Assembly: GCF_036855935.1 (NCBI RefSeq)
Contig: NZ_JASPFK010000001.1
Span: forward strand, 2,978,501 to 3,042,500
DNA: 64,000 bases
Direction: 5' to 3'
Source of the DNA: Sphingomonas sp. LR60
Lineage (GTDB): Bacteria; Pseudomonadota; Alphaproteobacteria; Sphingomonadales; Sphingomonadaceae
The first letter of the stretch is position 1; every line of letters starts with the position of its first letter. Both the position numbers and the translations under genes were made by a program. This document shows, one piece after another, positions 10,322 to 18,373 of the stretch. Below the pieces are notes generated by a model, which saw only the letters and a program-made list of their open reading frames with translations, ran no database searches and was not told the DNA's origin.

Positions 10322-11461
10322 ATGGTGGTCGCCATCATGGACAGCGGTGAATTCCAGCTCGCGCCCGGTGCGCGACGCATCGTCGTGGCGATGTCGGGCG
10401 GGGTCGACAGCTCGGTCGTCGCCGCACTGGCTGCGCGCCAGCCGGATGCCGAAGTGATCGGCGTCACGCTCCAGCTCTACGACCATGGCGAGGCGACGAA
10501 GCGCGCCGGTGCGTGCTGCGCCGGGCGTGACATCCGCGATGCGCGCGCGGTCTGCGACAAGCTTGGCATCGCGCATTACGTCTTCGATCACGAAAGCAGC
10601 TTCCGCACGACCGTCGTCGACGCCTTTGCCGACGAATATCTCGCCGGCCGCACCCCGATACCGTGCGTCCAGTGCAACATGGGGCCGAAGTTCACCGACC
10701 TGCTGGCGCTCGCGCGCGATCTCGGCGCGGATTGCCTCGCGACCGGCCATTACGTGCGCCGCGTCATGGGACCGGCCGGGGCGGAGTTGCACCGCGCCGC
10801 CGACCCGGCGCGCGACCAGAGCTATTTCCTGTTCGCGACCACGCAGGAACAGCTCGACTTCATCCGCTTCCCGCTCGGCGGTCTGCCCAAGGCGCGCGTC
10901 CGCGAACTCGCCGCCGAACTCGCGCTGCTGGTCGCCGACAAGCCCGACAGCCAGGACATCTGCTTCGTCCCCGACGGCGATTATGCGTCGTTGGTCAAGA
11001 AGCTGCGCCCGGAGGCGGCGACCGGCGGCGACATCGTCGACCTCGCCGGCCGCAAGCTCGGCGAGCATCGCGGGCTGGTGCATTATACGGTCGGGCAGCG
11101 GCGCGGGCTGGAGATCGGCGGCACCCCCGAGCCGCTCTACGTCGTACGGATCGAGCCGGAAACGCAGCGGGTGGTGGTCGGTCCGCGTGCCGCACTGGCG
11201 GTCGCGGCTGCGCGGCTCGAGCGGCTGAACGTGCTCGGCCCGCTGGACGGTCCGCTCACCGCCAAGGTGCGATCGATGGCCAAACCAGTGCCGGCGCGCA
11301 TGTCAGGCGACCGTCTGTTGTTCGACACGCCTGAATATGGCGTCGCCCCCGGTCAGGCGGCGGTGCTCTATGCGGGAGACCGCGTGCTGGGTGGCGGCTG
11401 GATTGCGGCGACCGAGCCCGCGCTGGTCATCGAGCAAACCGCCGCACTTGTCGCGAACTGA
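10322..11461 (+). CDS. mnmA: tRNA-specific 2-thiouridylase MnmA
   Basis: Adds sulfur to U34 of tRNA(Lys, Glu, Gln) using ATP. Seen: the PP-loop MSGGVDSSV near residue 25, the catalytic Cys pair in GACCAGRDI region and CVQCNM (first Cys) with the second catalytic Cys in [11 protein letters not shown], the TGHYVRR tRNA-binding segment, and the C-terminal beta-barrel ([16 protein letters not shown]). 379 residues is normal for the family. The start could instead be the Met at 10337 (MDSGEFQL); neither has a clear ribosome-binding site. The 137-bp gap after the stop shows no confident feature. Confidence 0.95.
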   Translation: MVVAIMDSGEFQLAPGARRIVVAMSGGVDSSVVAALAARQPDAEVIGVTLQLYDHGEATKRAGACCAGRDIRDARAVCDKLGIAHYVFDHESSFRTTVVDAFADEYLAGRTPIPCVQCNMGPKFTDLLALARDLGADCLATGHYVRRVMGPAGAELHRAADPARDQSYFLFATTQEQLDFIRFPLGGLPKARVRELAAELALLVADKPDSQDICFVPDGDYASLVKKLRPEAATGGDIVDLAGRKLGEHRGLVHYTVGQRRGLEIGGTPEPLYVVRIEPETQRVVVGPRAALAVAAARLERLNVLGPLDGPLTAKVRSMAKPVPARMSGDRLLFDTPEYGVAPGQAAVLYAGDRVLGGGWIAATEPALVIEQTAALVAN

Positions 11462-11598
11462 CACCCAACCGACCGATCCGAAGCCGCTTCCAGACAAAGG
11501 CCCGGCGCCGCGAGGGCACCGGACCAGTTTCGTCTAGGGAGCAACTCCAGACGGTAAGGAGAGGCGGGCGACGGCAACCGGCGCCGCCCGCAATGTCG

Positions 11599-11826
11599 TC
11601 AGAATGCGTTGGTGGTCGCGGTCGCGACATTGCCGTCGGTGGCGTTCAGCGGCAGCGCACCGACATCCGACAGGTTCTCGTCGCCGGGCAATGTCTCGTT
11701 CAACGCCGCGTCGTTGCCCAGGTCGGCATTGATCGCGGAGTCATTGGCGGTGTCGGTCTTCGATCCGCATGCCGCCAGCGAGAGCGCCAGCGCCACCGCA
11801 GACATGCCAGCAACGATCTTCTTCAT
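11599..11826 (-). CDS. Small lipoprotein of unknown function
   Basis: 75 residues. A signal peptide with lipobox LAAC (MKKIVAGMSAVALALSLAAC) predicts lipid attachment at Cys20. The mature part is acidic and rich in Asn, Asp and Ala (ANDSAINADLGNDAAL) without a recognised domain. The ATG at 11826 is chosen because it begins the signal peptide; the frame is open 19 codons further upstream. Convergent with mnmA. Confidence 0.75.
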   Translation of the reverse strand: MKKIVAGMSAVALALSLAACGSKTDTANDSAINADLGNDAALNETLPGDENLSDVGALPLNATDGNVATATTNAF

Positions 11827-11912
11827 CAACGCACATCCCTTCATGGTCGATGGCGAAGCGCCACCGTCCCATTCAAAGTACATCGAATTAGTAGGAGATC
11901 AAGCCTGTTTCG

Positions 11913-12941
11913 TCACCGCTGCCAGCCCGGTCGCAACGCGACCCGCAGGACGCAGTCGTTGTTGGTGACGTACAGCGCCGCACCGCCCTCACCGAAGGCA
12001 ACATTCGCGGCGGGCGTCGTCGTCTCGATCAGCCCGATCGGTTCGCCTTCCGGGGTCAGGAACATGATCCCGCCGGGCATCGAGCACACCAGGGTCCCGT
12101 CGCGCGCCACCTTCATCCCGTCGGGCAGCCCCGGCTTGCCCTGCGCATGCCCCGCCTTCGCGGACACCAGCACCCGCGAAGCGCGCGGCATCCCGTCACG
12201 CCCGAGGTCGTAGGCGATCACGCGCGGATCGTCGGCGTCCGAAACCGCGACGTACAGCCGCCGCTCGTCGGGTGACAGCGCAATGCCGTTTGGCCGCGTC
12301 AATGATCCGTCGACCAGCACCGCCTCCCCGCCCGCACGCCAGCGATAGACGCCGTTGACGCTCTGCTCCTTGGCGGGCGACCGGTCGTCCCCCGCCAGAC
12401 CATAAGGCGGATCGGTGAACCAGATCGCCCCGTCGCGTGCGACATGCATGTCGTTGGGGCTGTTGAACCTTTTGCCCTTGTACCGGTCGACCAGCACCGT
12501 CCGCGCCCGCGTCTTCAGGTCGACGCGGTCGATCGACCGCCCCCCGCTATTCGCTATCAGTAGCCGCCCACCATGATCGAGCGTCAACCCATTCGCACCC
12601 GGCTCGCGCAGAACGGTGCGATCAGGGTCAGGGGCGCCCGACGGCGACAGGAACGTCGTCACGCCGTCGCCCCGCGACCAGCGCCGCACGACATTGGCCG
12701 GTGGATCGGAAAACAGCAGATAGCCGCCGTCCAGTGGCACCCACACCGGTCCCTCCGCCCATTGGATGCCGGTCGCGATCACCTCGACGCGCGTGCCCGG
12801 CGCGACGATGCGGTCGAAGGCCGGAGTCAGCCGTCGCAGCACAACCGAAGGAGTCGCATCCGCAAACCCAGTCAGCGCCGCCCCCGCTAGTCCCACCAGC
12901 ACAGCGCGCCGGCCCGGCCGGTCAGCGTTCATCGCCATCAT
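11913..12941 (-). CDS. SMP-30/gluconolactonase family hydrolase, exported
   Basis: 342 residues. A twin-arginine-like leader (DRPGRRAVLVGLAGAALTG) precedes a six-bladed propeller of the SMP-30/gluconolaconase/LRE family: GIQWAEGPVWVP (metal-binding Glu), ANGLTLDHGGRLLIAN, FNSPNDMHVARDGAIWFTDP (Asn and Asp ligands), RPNGIALSPDERRLYVA. Such enzymes open sugar or other lactones with a divalent metal; the actual substrate cannot be told from sequence. It is monocistronic and divergent from the DUF2256 gene at 13018. Confidence 0.88.
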   Translation of the reverse strand: MMAMNADRPGRRAVLVGLAGAALTGFADATPSVVLRRLTPAFDRIVAPGTRVEVIATGIQWAEGPVWVPLDGGYLLFSDPPANVVRRWSRGDGVTTFLSPSGAPDPDRTVLREPGANGLTLDHGGRLLIANSGGRSIDRVDLKTRARTVLVDRYKGKRFNSPNDMHVARDGAIWFTDPPYGLAGDDRSPAKEQSVNGVYRWRAGGEAVLVDGSLTRPNGIALSPDERRLYVAVSDADDPRVIAYDLGRDGMPRASRVLVSAKAGHAQGKPGLPDGMKVARDGTLVCSMPGGIMFLTPEGEPIGLIETTTPAANVAFGEGGAALYVTNNDCVLRVALRPGWQR

Positions 12942-13017
12942 CCTGCAACCCCTCCACTTTTCGCATCAGGCGCACGCTCGCACGGATCGCACGCCTCGCC
13001 AAACGGGTTGAGCCGCG

Positions 13018-13167
13018 ATGGCGCACAAGAAACCGCATCTGCCCGAGAAGATCTGCGCAAGCTGCCACCGCCCGTTCGCATGGCGCAAGAAATGGGCACG
13101 CGACTGGGATTCGGTCAAATATTGCTCGGATCGCTGCCGCGGCGTCGGCGAACGCCCGGCGCCATAG
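13018..13167 (+). CDS. DUF2256 zinc-ribbon protein (49 aa)
   Basis: A short real gene below the usual size cut-off. It reads [20 protein letters not shown] and then [20 protein letters not shown], with the paired Cys motifs CxxC and CxxxC typical of DUF2256. These presumably bind one zinc ion. The function of DUF2256 is unknown; in other genomes it is often near photolyase-related genes, which are not seen here. The start codon ATG at 13018 gives the normal family N terminus. Other frames over this stretch have no family match. Confidence 0.85.
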   Translation: MAHKKPHLPEKICASCHRPFAWRKKWARDWDSVKYCSDRCRGVGERPAP

Positions 13168-13209
13168 CCCGGCCGTCAACGACCGCGTTCTGCGCCACCT
13201 TCGCCAACT

Positions 13210-14064
13210 TCACCGCGCGCCGCGCCGATCGATAGTCGCCAGCGCACCAAGGAAGTTCGCGATCTCGCGCCGCCGCGCGTCGGTGTCCGCCAGTTCGCCG
13301 TCGACCCCCAGCCGCCACCGCAGCGACCGCCGCTCGGGCGTGTCGTGCAACGCCGCAAACACATCGGCGCGCTCCTCCACTTCCTCGGGCGATTCCGCCA
13401 GTCCGGCCTCCACCAGCCCGTCCGCCTGCCGTCGCAGCGCGATCGCGATCTCCTGCAACGACAGTTCGGGATGATATTGCACGCCCCAGAACACACCCTT
13501 GTCGTGCCGGATCTCGGCGGCCTGCACCTGCGTCACCGCATTGCCCGCCAGCCGCGTCGCGCCCGGCGGCAAGCTCTCGACCTCGTCGCCGTGGATCGCG
13601 GGCGCATCCCAGGTCGCAGCGCGCCCCGCAAGCAATGGATGCTCGCGCCCCTCGGCGGTCGCGACGATCCGCCGCGACAGCCCGGCCTCCATCCGCTCCG
13701 GCATCTTGCGGACCGTGCCGCCCGCCGCCGCCACCGCAACCTGCAACCCTGCGCACGACCCGAACGACGGCGTTCCCGCCGCGAACACCGCGCGCATGAA
13801 CGCCAGTTGCCGACGCACCTCGGGTGTATCGTCGTAGACGTGCAGCGGCGAGCCGGTCAGGAACACCGCGTCATAGTCGCCCAATTGATCTGCGGTGAAG
13901 GTCGGCGAGTCGTCGTCGGCGGGCTGGCAAATCTCGATCGTCGCGCCGGGCATCATCTGTCCCAGCGTATCGGCATAGCTCTCGCCCGAACTTTGCCCGG
14001 TGTGCGCGCGGCGCGCCTCGCGCTCCTTGGGATTTTCGCTCTGCGCAATCAGAAATCGGGGCAC
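13210..14064 (-). CDS. Class I glutamine amidotransferase (GMP synthase-like)
   Basis: 284 residues. The GATase1 triad is visible: nucleophile Cys in FGSCAGLQVAVAA (about residue 103), and His/Glu in GVQYHPELS (about residue 200). The N terminus MPRFLIAQSENPKEREARRA is typical of stand-alone GMP-synthase-like amidotransferases in alphaproteobacteria. Unlike GuaA there is no ATP-pyrophosphatase domain. A possible use is gamma-glutamyl hydrolysis in catabolism, but the substrate is unknown. Divergent from phoD at 14230, with a 165-bp intergenic region that contains a candidate Pho-box half-site. Confidence 0.85.
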   Translation of the reverse strand: MPRFLIAQSENPKEREARRAHTGQSSGESYADTLGQMMPGATIEICQPADDDSPTFTADQLGDYDAVFLTGSPLHVYDDTPEVRRQLAFMRAVFAAGTPSFGSCAGLQVAVAAAGGTVRKMPERMEAGLSRRIVATAEGREHPLLAGRAATWDAPAIHGDEVESLPPGATRLAGNAVTQVQAAEIRHDKGVFWGVQYHPELSLQEIAIALRRQADGLVEAGLAESPEEVEERADVFAALHDTPERRSLRWRLGVDGELADTDARRREIANFLGALATIDRRGAR

Positions 14065-14157
14065 GCCGGTCCACCTCGGGTCGTATTCGGGAACCCCGCC
14101 AACGCTTCACGTCGTGGTAAGCCCCTGGCGAGCGATATTCTTCCCCGATCGCCACAC

Positions 14158-14164
14158 CTGTCAT
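14158..14164 (+). promoter_or_regulatory. Candidate Pho-box half-site upstream of phoD
   Basis: CTGTCAT matches the PhoB half-site consensus. The expected second repeat after a 4-bp spacer is poor (CAAGG then CTGCAC, off by one base). It is 66 bp upstream of the PhoD gene. Weak on its own; context gives it some weight. Confidence 0.3.
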
Positions 14165-14229
14165 CAAGGCTGCACAAAGCACGCCCATCCGTGCGCCATT
14201 CCGATCCGCGCAGATGAAGAGGCTCGCCC

Positions 14230-15819
14230 GTGCTCGTTTCCCGCCGTTCCCTGATCGTCGGCGCCGGTGCGCTGACCGCGTCGCCGCTGTTCGCCGCCAC
14301 CACTGACGCCGCGCGCGGCTTCACCCACGCCGTCGCCAGTGGCGAACCCGGCCCCGACTCGGTGCTGCTGTGGACGCGCTGCGTGATGGCGGGCGCGGGC
14401 GAGGTCACCGCCGAGATCGCCGAGCGACCCGACATGAGCGGCGCGCGTCCGGTCGGCGCGCAGATCACCGGCCCGTGGCGCGACTATACCGTCAAGCTTA
14501 CTGCCGACGGGCTCGCCCCCGATCGCTGGTATTGGTTCCGCTTCATTTCCCCCGACGGCACACGCTCGGCGATCGGGCGCACCCGCACCCTGCCCGCCGA
14601 TGGCGTCCGCCCGTGGCGCGCGGCGATCTTCTCGTGCTCGAACCTCGGCTATGGCTTCTTCAACGCTTATGCCCATGCGGCGGCGCGTGACGACCTCGAC
14701 TGCTCGATCCACCTCGGCGACTATTTCTACGAATATGCGCCCGATCATTATCCGACGACCAGCCAGCTGGTCCCCGGCCGCCTTCCGCAGCCGCTCGCCG
14801 AGACGATCCACCTCGACGATTATCGCCAGCGCTTCGCCAGCTACCGGGCCGACCCCGATCTGCAGGTGCTCCACGCGCGGCTGCCGATGATCGCGCAGTG
14901 GGACGACCACGAAAGTGCCAACGACAGTTGGGAGGGCGGCGCGGAGAACCACGATCCCGCCACGGAGGGCGATTGGAACCAGCGCCGCTCCGCCTCGATC
15001 CAGGCGTATCGCGAATGGATGCCGGTCTCGGACGAGCCGTGGAAGAGCTATGACATCGGCGCGCTCGCCACGCTGTTCCGCACCGAGACGCGGCTGCTCG
15101 GGCGCACGCAGCAGCCCGATCTCGACGTCCTGTTTAAGTCCAGCGATCCCGCCGCCGCCTTGCGCGCCTTCCGCGACGGGGCCTGGCAGGATCCGGGCGC
15201 GACGATGATGGGGTGGCAGCAGGAAAGCTGGCTGAACCACGCGCTCGCCGCCTCGGTGCGCAGCGGGCGGCGCTGGCAGGTCGTCGGCTTCGGGACGATC
15301 ATGGGGCAGACGATGATGCCCGCCGATGCGGAGACATGGGTCGCGCCCAAGTCGAACCGCTACGTGACCGCCGGCATCGCCGCCGCGCAGGCCGGGCTGC
15401 CCTTCAACTTCGATAATTGGGGCGGCTATCCCGCCGCGCGTGCGCGCTTCCTTAAGGAGGCGCAGAAGCTGGGCGGCAGCACGGTGCTGATCTCGGGCGA
15501 CAGCCACAATGCCTGGGCCTATGATCTTTCGCAGGACGGCCATGCCGCCGCGGTCGAGTTTGCCGGGCACAGCGTCACCTCGCCGGGGTTCGAGAGCGCC
15601 TCGACCTACGATCCGCGCCGCATCGCCGCCGATCTGGTACGCACCAACCCCGAGCTGAAATGGTGCGACACGTCGCGTCGCGGCTATATGGCGCTGACGA
15701 TCGCGCCCGATCGCGTCCGCAACGACTGGATCATGGTCGATACGATCACCAAGCGCACTCCCGCCGCGTCGATCGGCTATTCCGCCACCGTCACCCACGG
15801 CCGCAATCAGATGGCGTAG
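14230..15819 (+). CDS. phoD: PhoD-family alkaline phosphatase/phosphodiesterase
   Basis: 529 residues with a Tat-type leader (SRRSLIVGAGALTASPLFAA) predicting export folded to the periplasm. The PhoD N-terminal beta domain (FTHAVASGEPGPDSVLLWTR) is followed by the metallophosphatase domain: FSCSN (metal-binding Cys), HLGDYFYEYAP, WDDHESANDSWEGGAENH and ISGDSHNAWAYDL. These residues bind Fe and Ca in characterised PhoD proteins. The start is GTG. The genes that follow on the same strand (two TonB receptors, a glycerophosphodiesterase) suggest a phosphate-ester uptake cluster. It may be Pho-regulated; see the half-site at 14158. Confidence 0.92.
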   Translation: MLVSRRSLIVGAGALTASPLFAATTDAARGFTHAVASGEPGPDSVLLWTRCVMAGAGEVTAEIAERPDMSGARPVGAQITGPWRDYTVKLTADGLAPDRWYWFRFISPDGTRSAIGRTRTLPADGVRPWRAAIFSCSNLGYGFFNAYAHAAARDDLDCSIHLGDYFYEYAPDHYPTTSQLVPGRLPQPLAETIHLDDYRQRFASYRADPDLQVLHARLPMIAQWDDHESANDSWEGGAENHDPATEGDWNQRRSASIQAYREWMPVSDEPWKSYDIGALATLFRTETRLLGRTQQPDLDVLFKSSDPAAALRAFRDGAWQDPGATMMGWQQESWLNHALAASVRSGRRWQVVGFGTIMGQTMMPADAETWVAPKSNRYVTAGIAAAQAGLPFNFDNWGGYPAARARFLKEAQKLGGSTVLISGDSHNAWAYDLSQDGHAAAVEFAGHSVTSPGFESASTYDPRRIAADLVRTNPELKWCDTSRRGYMALTIAPDRVRNDWIMVDTITKRTPAASIGYSATVTHGRNQMA

Positions 15820-15827
15820 CATCATAC

Positions 15828-15855
15828 CGTCATTCCCGCGCAGGCGGGAATGACG
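15828..15855. repeat. Short palindrome, family R5
   Basis: GTCATTCCCGCGCAGGCGGG followed by AATGAC forms a perfect small hairpin 9 bp past the phoD stop. A longer relative lies at 28609-28702. The rest of the gap up to 16024 shows no gene. Confidence 0.7.
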
Positions 15856-16024
15856 AAGGCGGCGGGCGATCCGGCGGGATTTATTTGCCCGAACGCCGAA
15901 GCTTCCCCGCCACCAAGCCACCCATCGTCATGAATTAGCAACCATATAGTCACGAGCCCGCAAACACCCGCGCGCAGGGGAGCGCAACGCCGCGCCATAA
16001 AGGCGGGCATAAAGGGAAAAGATC

Positions 16025-18346
16025 ATGCTTCGTTCGATGCTGCTCGCCGGCACTGCGCTGCTCGCCGCCATCGCCACGCCCGCGCTCGCCGCCGACACGC
16101 CCCCCGCTACGCCCGCCGCCTATCCTGCCACGGACACCCCGGCCGAAACGCAGGGCAGCGAAGTCGTGGTGCTCGGTTTCGGGCAGGCGCGGCAGGTGCA
16201 GACGATCACCGCCGCCGACATCGAACGCCAGACCCCTGGCACCACCCCGCTCAAGGCGCTCGCCAAGCTGCCGGGCGTCAATTTCCAGTCGGCCGATGCC
16301 TTCGGCGCGTATGAATGGTCGAGCCGCATCTCGCTGCGCGGCTTCAACCAGAACCAGCTCGGCTTCACACTCGACGGCATTCCGCTCGGCGACATGAGCT
16401 ACGGCAACGCCAACGGCCTCCACATCAGCCGCGCGATCATCTCGGAGAACGTCGGCAGCACCACTGTCGCGCAAGGTGCGGGCGCGCTGGGCGAGGCATC
16501 GACCTCCAACCTCGGCGGCACGCTGCAATTCTTCTCGCGCCGCCCGTCGGACACGTTCGGGATCGCCGCTTCGGGCACCTATGGCTCGAACGACACGTAC
16601 CGCGGGTTCGTGCGCGTCGACAGCGGCGACATCACCGGCAACGGCCTGCGCGGCTATCTCAGCTACGGCTATCTCGAGGCCGGCAAGTGGAAGGGTGACG
16701 GCGTCCAGCGCCAGCATCAGGCGAACGCCAAGCTGGTGCAGGATTTCGGCGCGCGCGGCTCGATCACCGCCTTCTTCAACTTCTCGGACCGCCGCGAGAA
16801 CGACTATCAGGACCTCAGCCTCGATATGATCCGGCGGCTGGGCTATGATGCCGACAATCTCGCGCCGGATTATGCGCGTGCGCTGCAATTCGCGCAGATC
16901 TACAACAATCAGGTGACGCGCGCCGGTTCGGCGACCGCTGCTTTGCCCTATCCGAGCGCCGGGCTGACCTTCCCGTCGCCCTACACGTCGGTCGATGATG
17001 CCTATTACGATGCCGCCGGCCTGCGCCGCGATTACCTGACCGGGATCACGATGGATGCGCCGCTGACCGAGGCGGTGACGCTGTCGGTCACCGGCTATTA
17101 TCACGACAACCACGGCCAGGGTGTGTGGGTGACGCCGTATCTCGGCACGCCGGGCGGCGCGCCGCTGTCGATCCGCACCACCGAATATGACATCAACCGC
17201 GGCGGCACGATCGCGCGGCTGAAGGTGGAAACCGGCGCCAATACGCTGGAGGTCGGCGGCTGGTACGAATCGAACAGCTTCCGCAACGCGCGGCGCTTCT
17301 ACGGCGTTGCGGGCGGATCGACCTTCTCCGGCAATGTGCTGTCGTTCCAGAAGAACCCCTTCGCCACGCAGTTCGACGTCGATTTCCAGACCGACACGAA
17401 GCTCTATTACGTCAGCGATCGCCTGACCCTCGGGCAGCTGACGCTGACCGGCGGATGGAAGGGCTACGAGGTCACCAACAAGGCGACGCCGATCGTCGGC
17501 ACGCTGGCGAGCGGCAAGATCGACGCGCGCGACTGGTTCCTGCCGCAGGTCGGCGCGGTCTACGGCTTCGGCCCGGCCGAGGCATTCGTGACCTACACCG
17601 AGAACATGCGCGCCTTCGTCTCGGCCGCGGTCGGCGCCTCGCCGTTTGCAACGACACAGCAGGGCTTCGACGCGATCCGCGGTCGCCTGCGCCCGGAAAA
17701 GTCGAAGACCGCAGAGGCCGGCATCCGGTTCCGGAGCGGCGGCTTCCAGGGGTCGATCGCGGGCTATTACGTCGATTTCTCGAACCGGCTGCTCGCCTAT
17801 ACCAGCGGCGCCGGGATCGTCGGCAATCCGGTGACGCTCCAGAACGTCGGCGGCGTCGAGAATTACGGCGCGGAGGCGACCGCGCTCTACAAGATCGCGC
17901 GCCCGCTCTCGATCTTCGCCTCTTATTCGTACAATCACTCCGAATATAAGGACAATGTGTTCGGCGCAAACGGCGCGCTCATTACCGCCACGCGCGGCAA
18001 GACCGTCGTCGACAGCCCGCGCCACATGGCCAAGGGCGAGATCGTCTATGACGATGGCCGCTTCCTCGCGCGTGTCGGCGCCGATTACATGAGCAAGCGC
18101 TACTTCACCTACACCAACGACCAGTCGGTCGGCGACCGCGTGCTGGTGGATGCGACGATCGGCTACACGATCGGCGACCTCGGCGGGCTGCACGGCGTCC
18201 GGATCGAGGGCAGCGCCACCAACCTCCTCGACAAGCGCTACGTCTCGACGATCGGCTCGAACGGCTACACCGGCAGCGGCGACAACCAGACGCTGCTCGC
18301 CGGCGCGCCGCGCCAATTCTTCGTCTCGCTGCGCACCGGCCTGTGA
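16025..18346 (+). CDS. TonB-dependent outer-membrane receptor 1
   Basis: 773 residues with a signal peptide (MLLAGTALLAAIATPALAAD). Plug domain at about 45-170 (TPLKALAKLPGVNFQSADAF; ISLRGFNQNQLGFTLDGIPLGD), then a 22-strand barrel ending in aromatic-poor but typical FFVSLRTGL. There is no N-terminal STN signalling domain. The TonB box is probably within SEVVVLG. The receptor next door (18374) has the same architecture and many identical motifs, so the pair looks like an old tandem duplication. Substrate unknown; neighbours suggest phosphorylated organic compounds. Confidence 0.9.
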   Translation: MLRSMLLAGTALLAAIATPALAADTPPATPAAYPATDTPAETQGSEVVVLGFGQARQVQTITAADIERQTPGTTPLKALAKLPGVNFQSADAFGAYEWSSRISLRGFNQNQLGFTLDGIPLGDMSYGNANGLHISRAIISENVGSTTVAQGAGALGEASTSNLGGTLQFFSRRPSDTFGIAASGTYGSNDTYRGFVRVDSGDITGNGLRGYLSYGYLEAGKWKGDGVQRQHQANAKLVQDFGARGSITAFFNFSDRRENDYQDLSLDMIRRLGYDADNLAPDYARALQFAQIYNNQVTRAGSATAALPYPSAGLTFPSPYTSVDDAYYDAAGLRRDYLTGITMDAPLTEAVTLSVTGYYHDNHGQGVWVTPYLGTPGGAPLSIRTTEYDINRGGTIARLKVETGANTLEVGGWYESNSFRNARRFYGVAGGSTFSGNVLSFQKNPFATQFDVDFQTDTKLYYVSDRLTLGQLTLTGGWKGYEVTNKATPIVGTLASGKIDARDWFLPQVGAVYGFGPAEAFVTYTENMRAFVSAAVGASPFATTQQGFDAIRGRLRPEKSKTAEAGIRFRSGGFQGSIAGYYVDFSNRLLAYTSGAGIVGNPVTLQNVGGVENYGAEATALYKIARPLSIFASYSYNHSEYKDNVFGANGALITATRGKTVVDSPRHMAKGEIVYDDGRFLARVGADYMSKRYFTYTNDQSVGDRVLVDATIGYTIGDLGGLHGVRIEGSATNLLDKRYVSTIGSNGYTGSGDNQTLLAGAPRQFFVSLRTGL

Positions 18347-18373
18347 TCCCTGCTCTCTCGAAAGTCCTGTAAG

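Noticed and set aside
11462..11598. A bidirectional terminator between mnmA and the lipoprotein gene
   Set aside because: GC-rich partial inverted repeats exist but no stem with a T-run could be defined.
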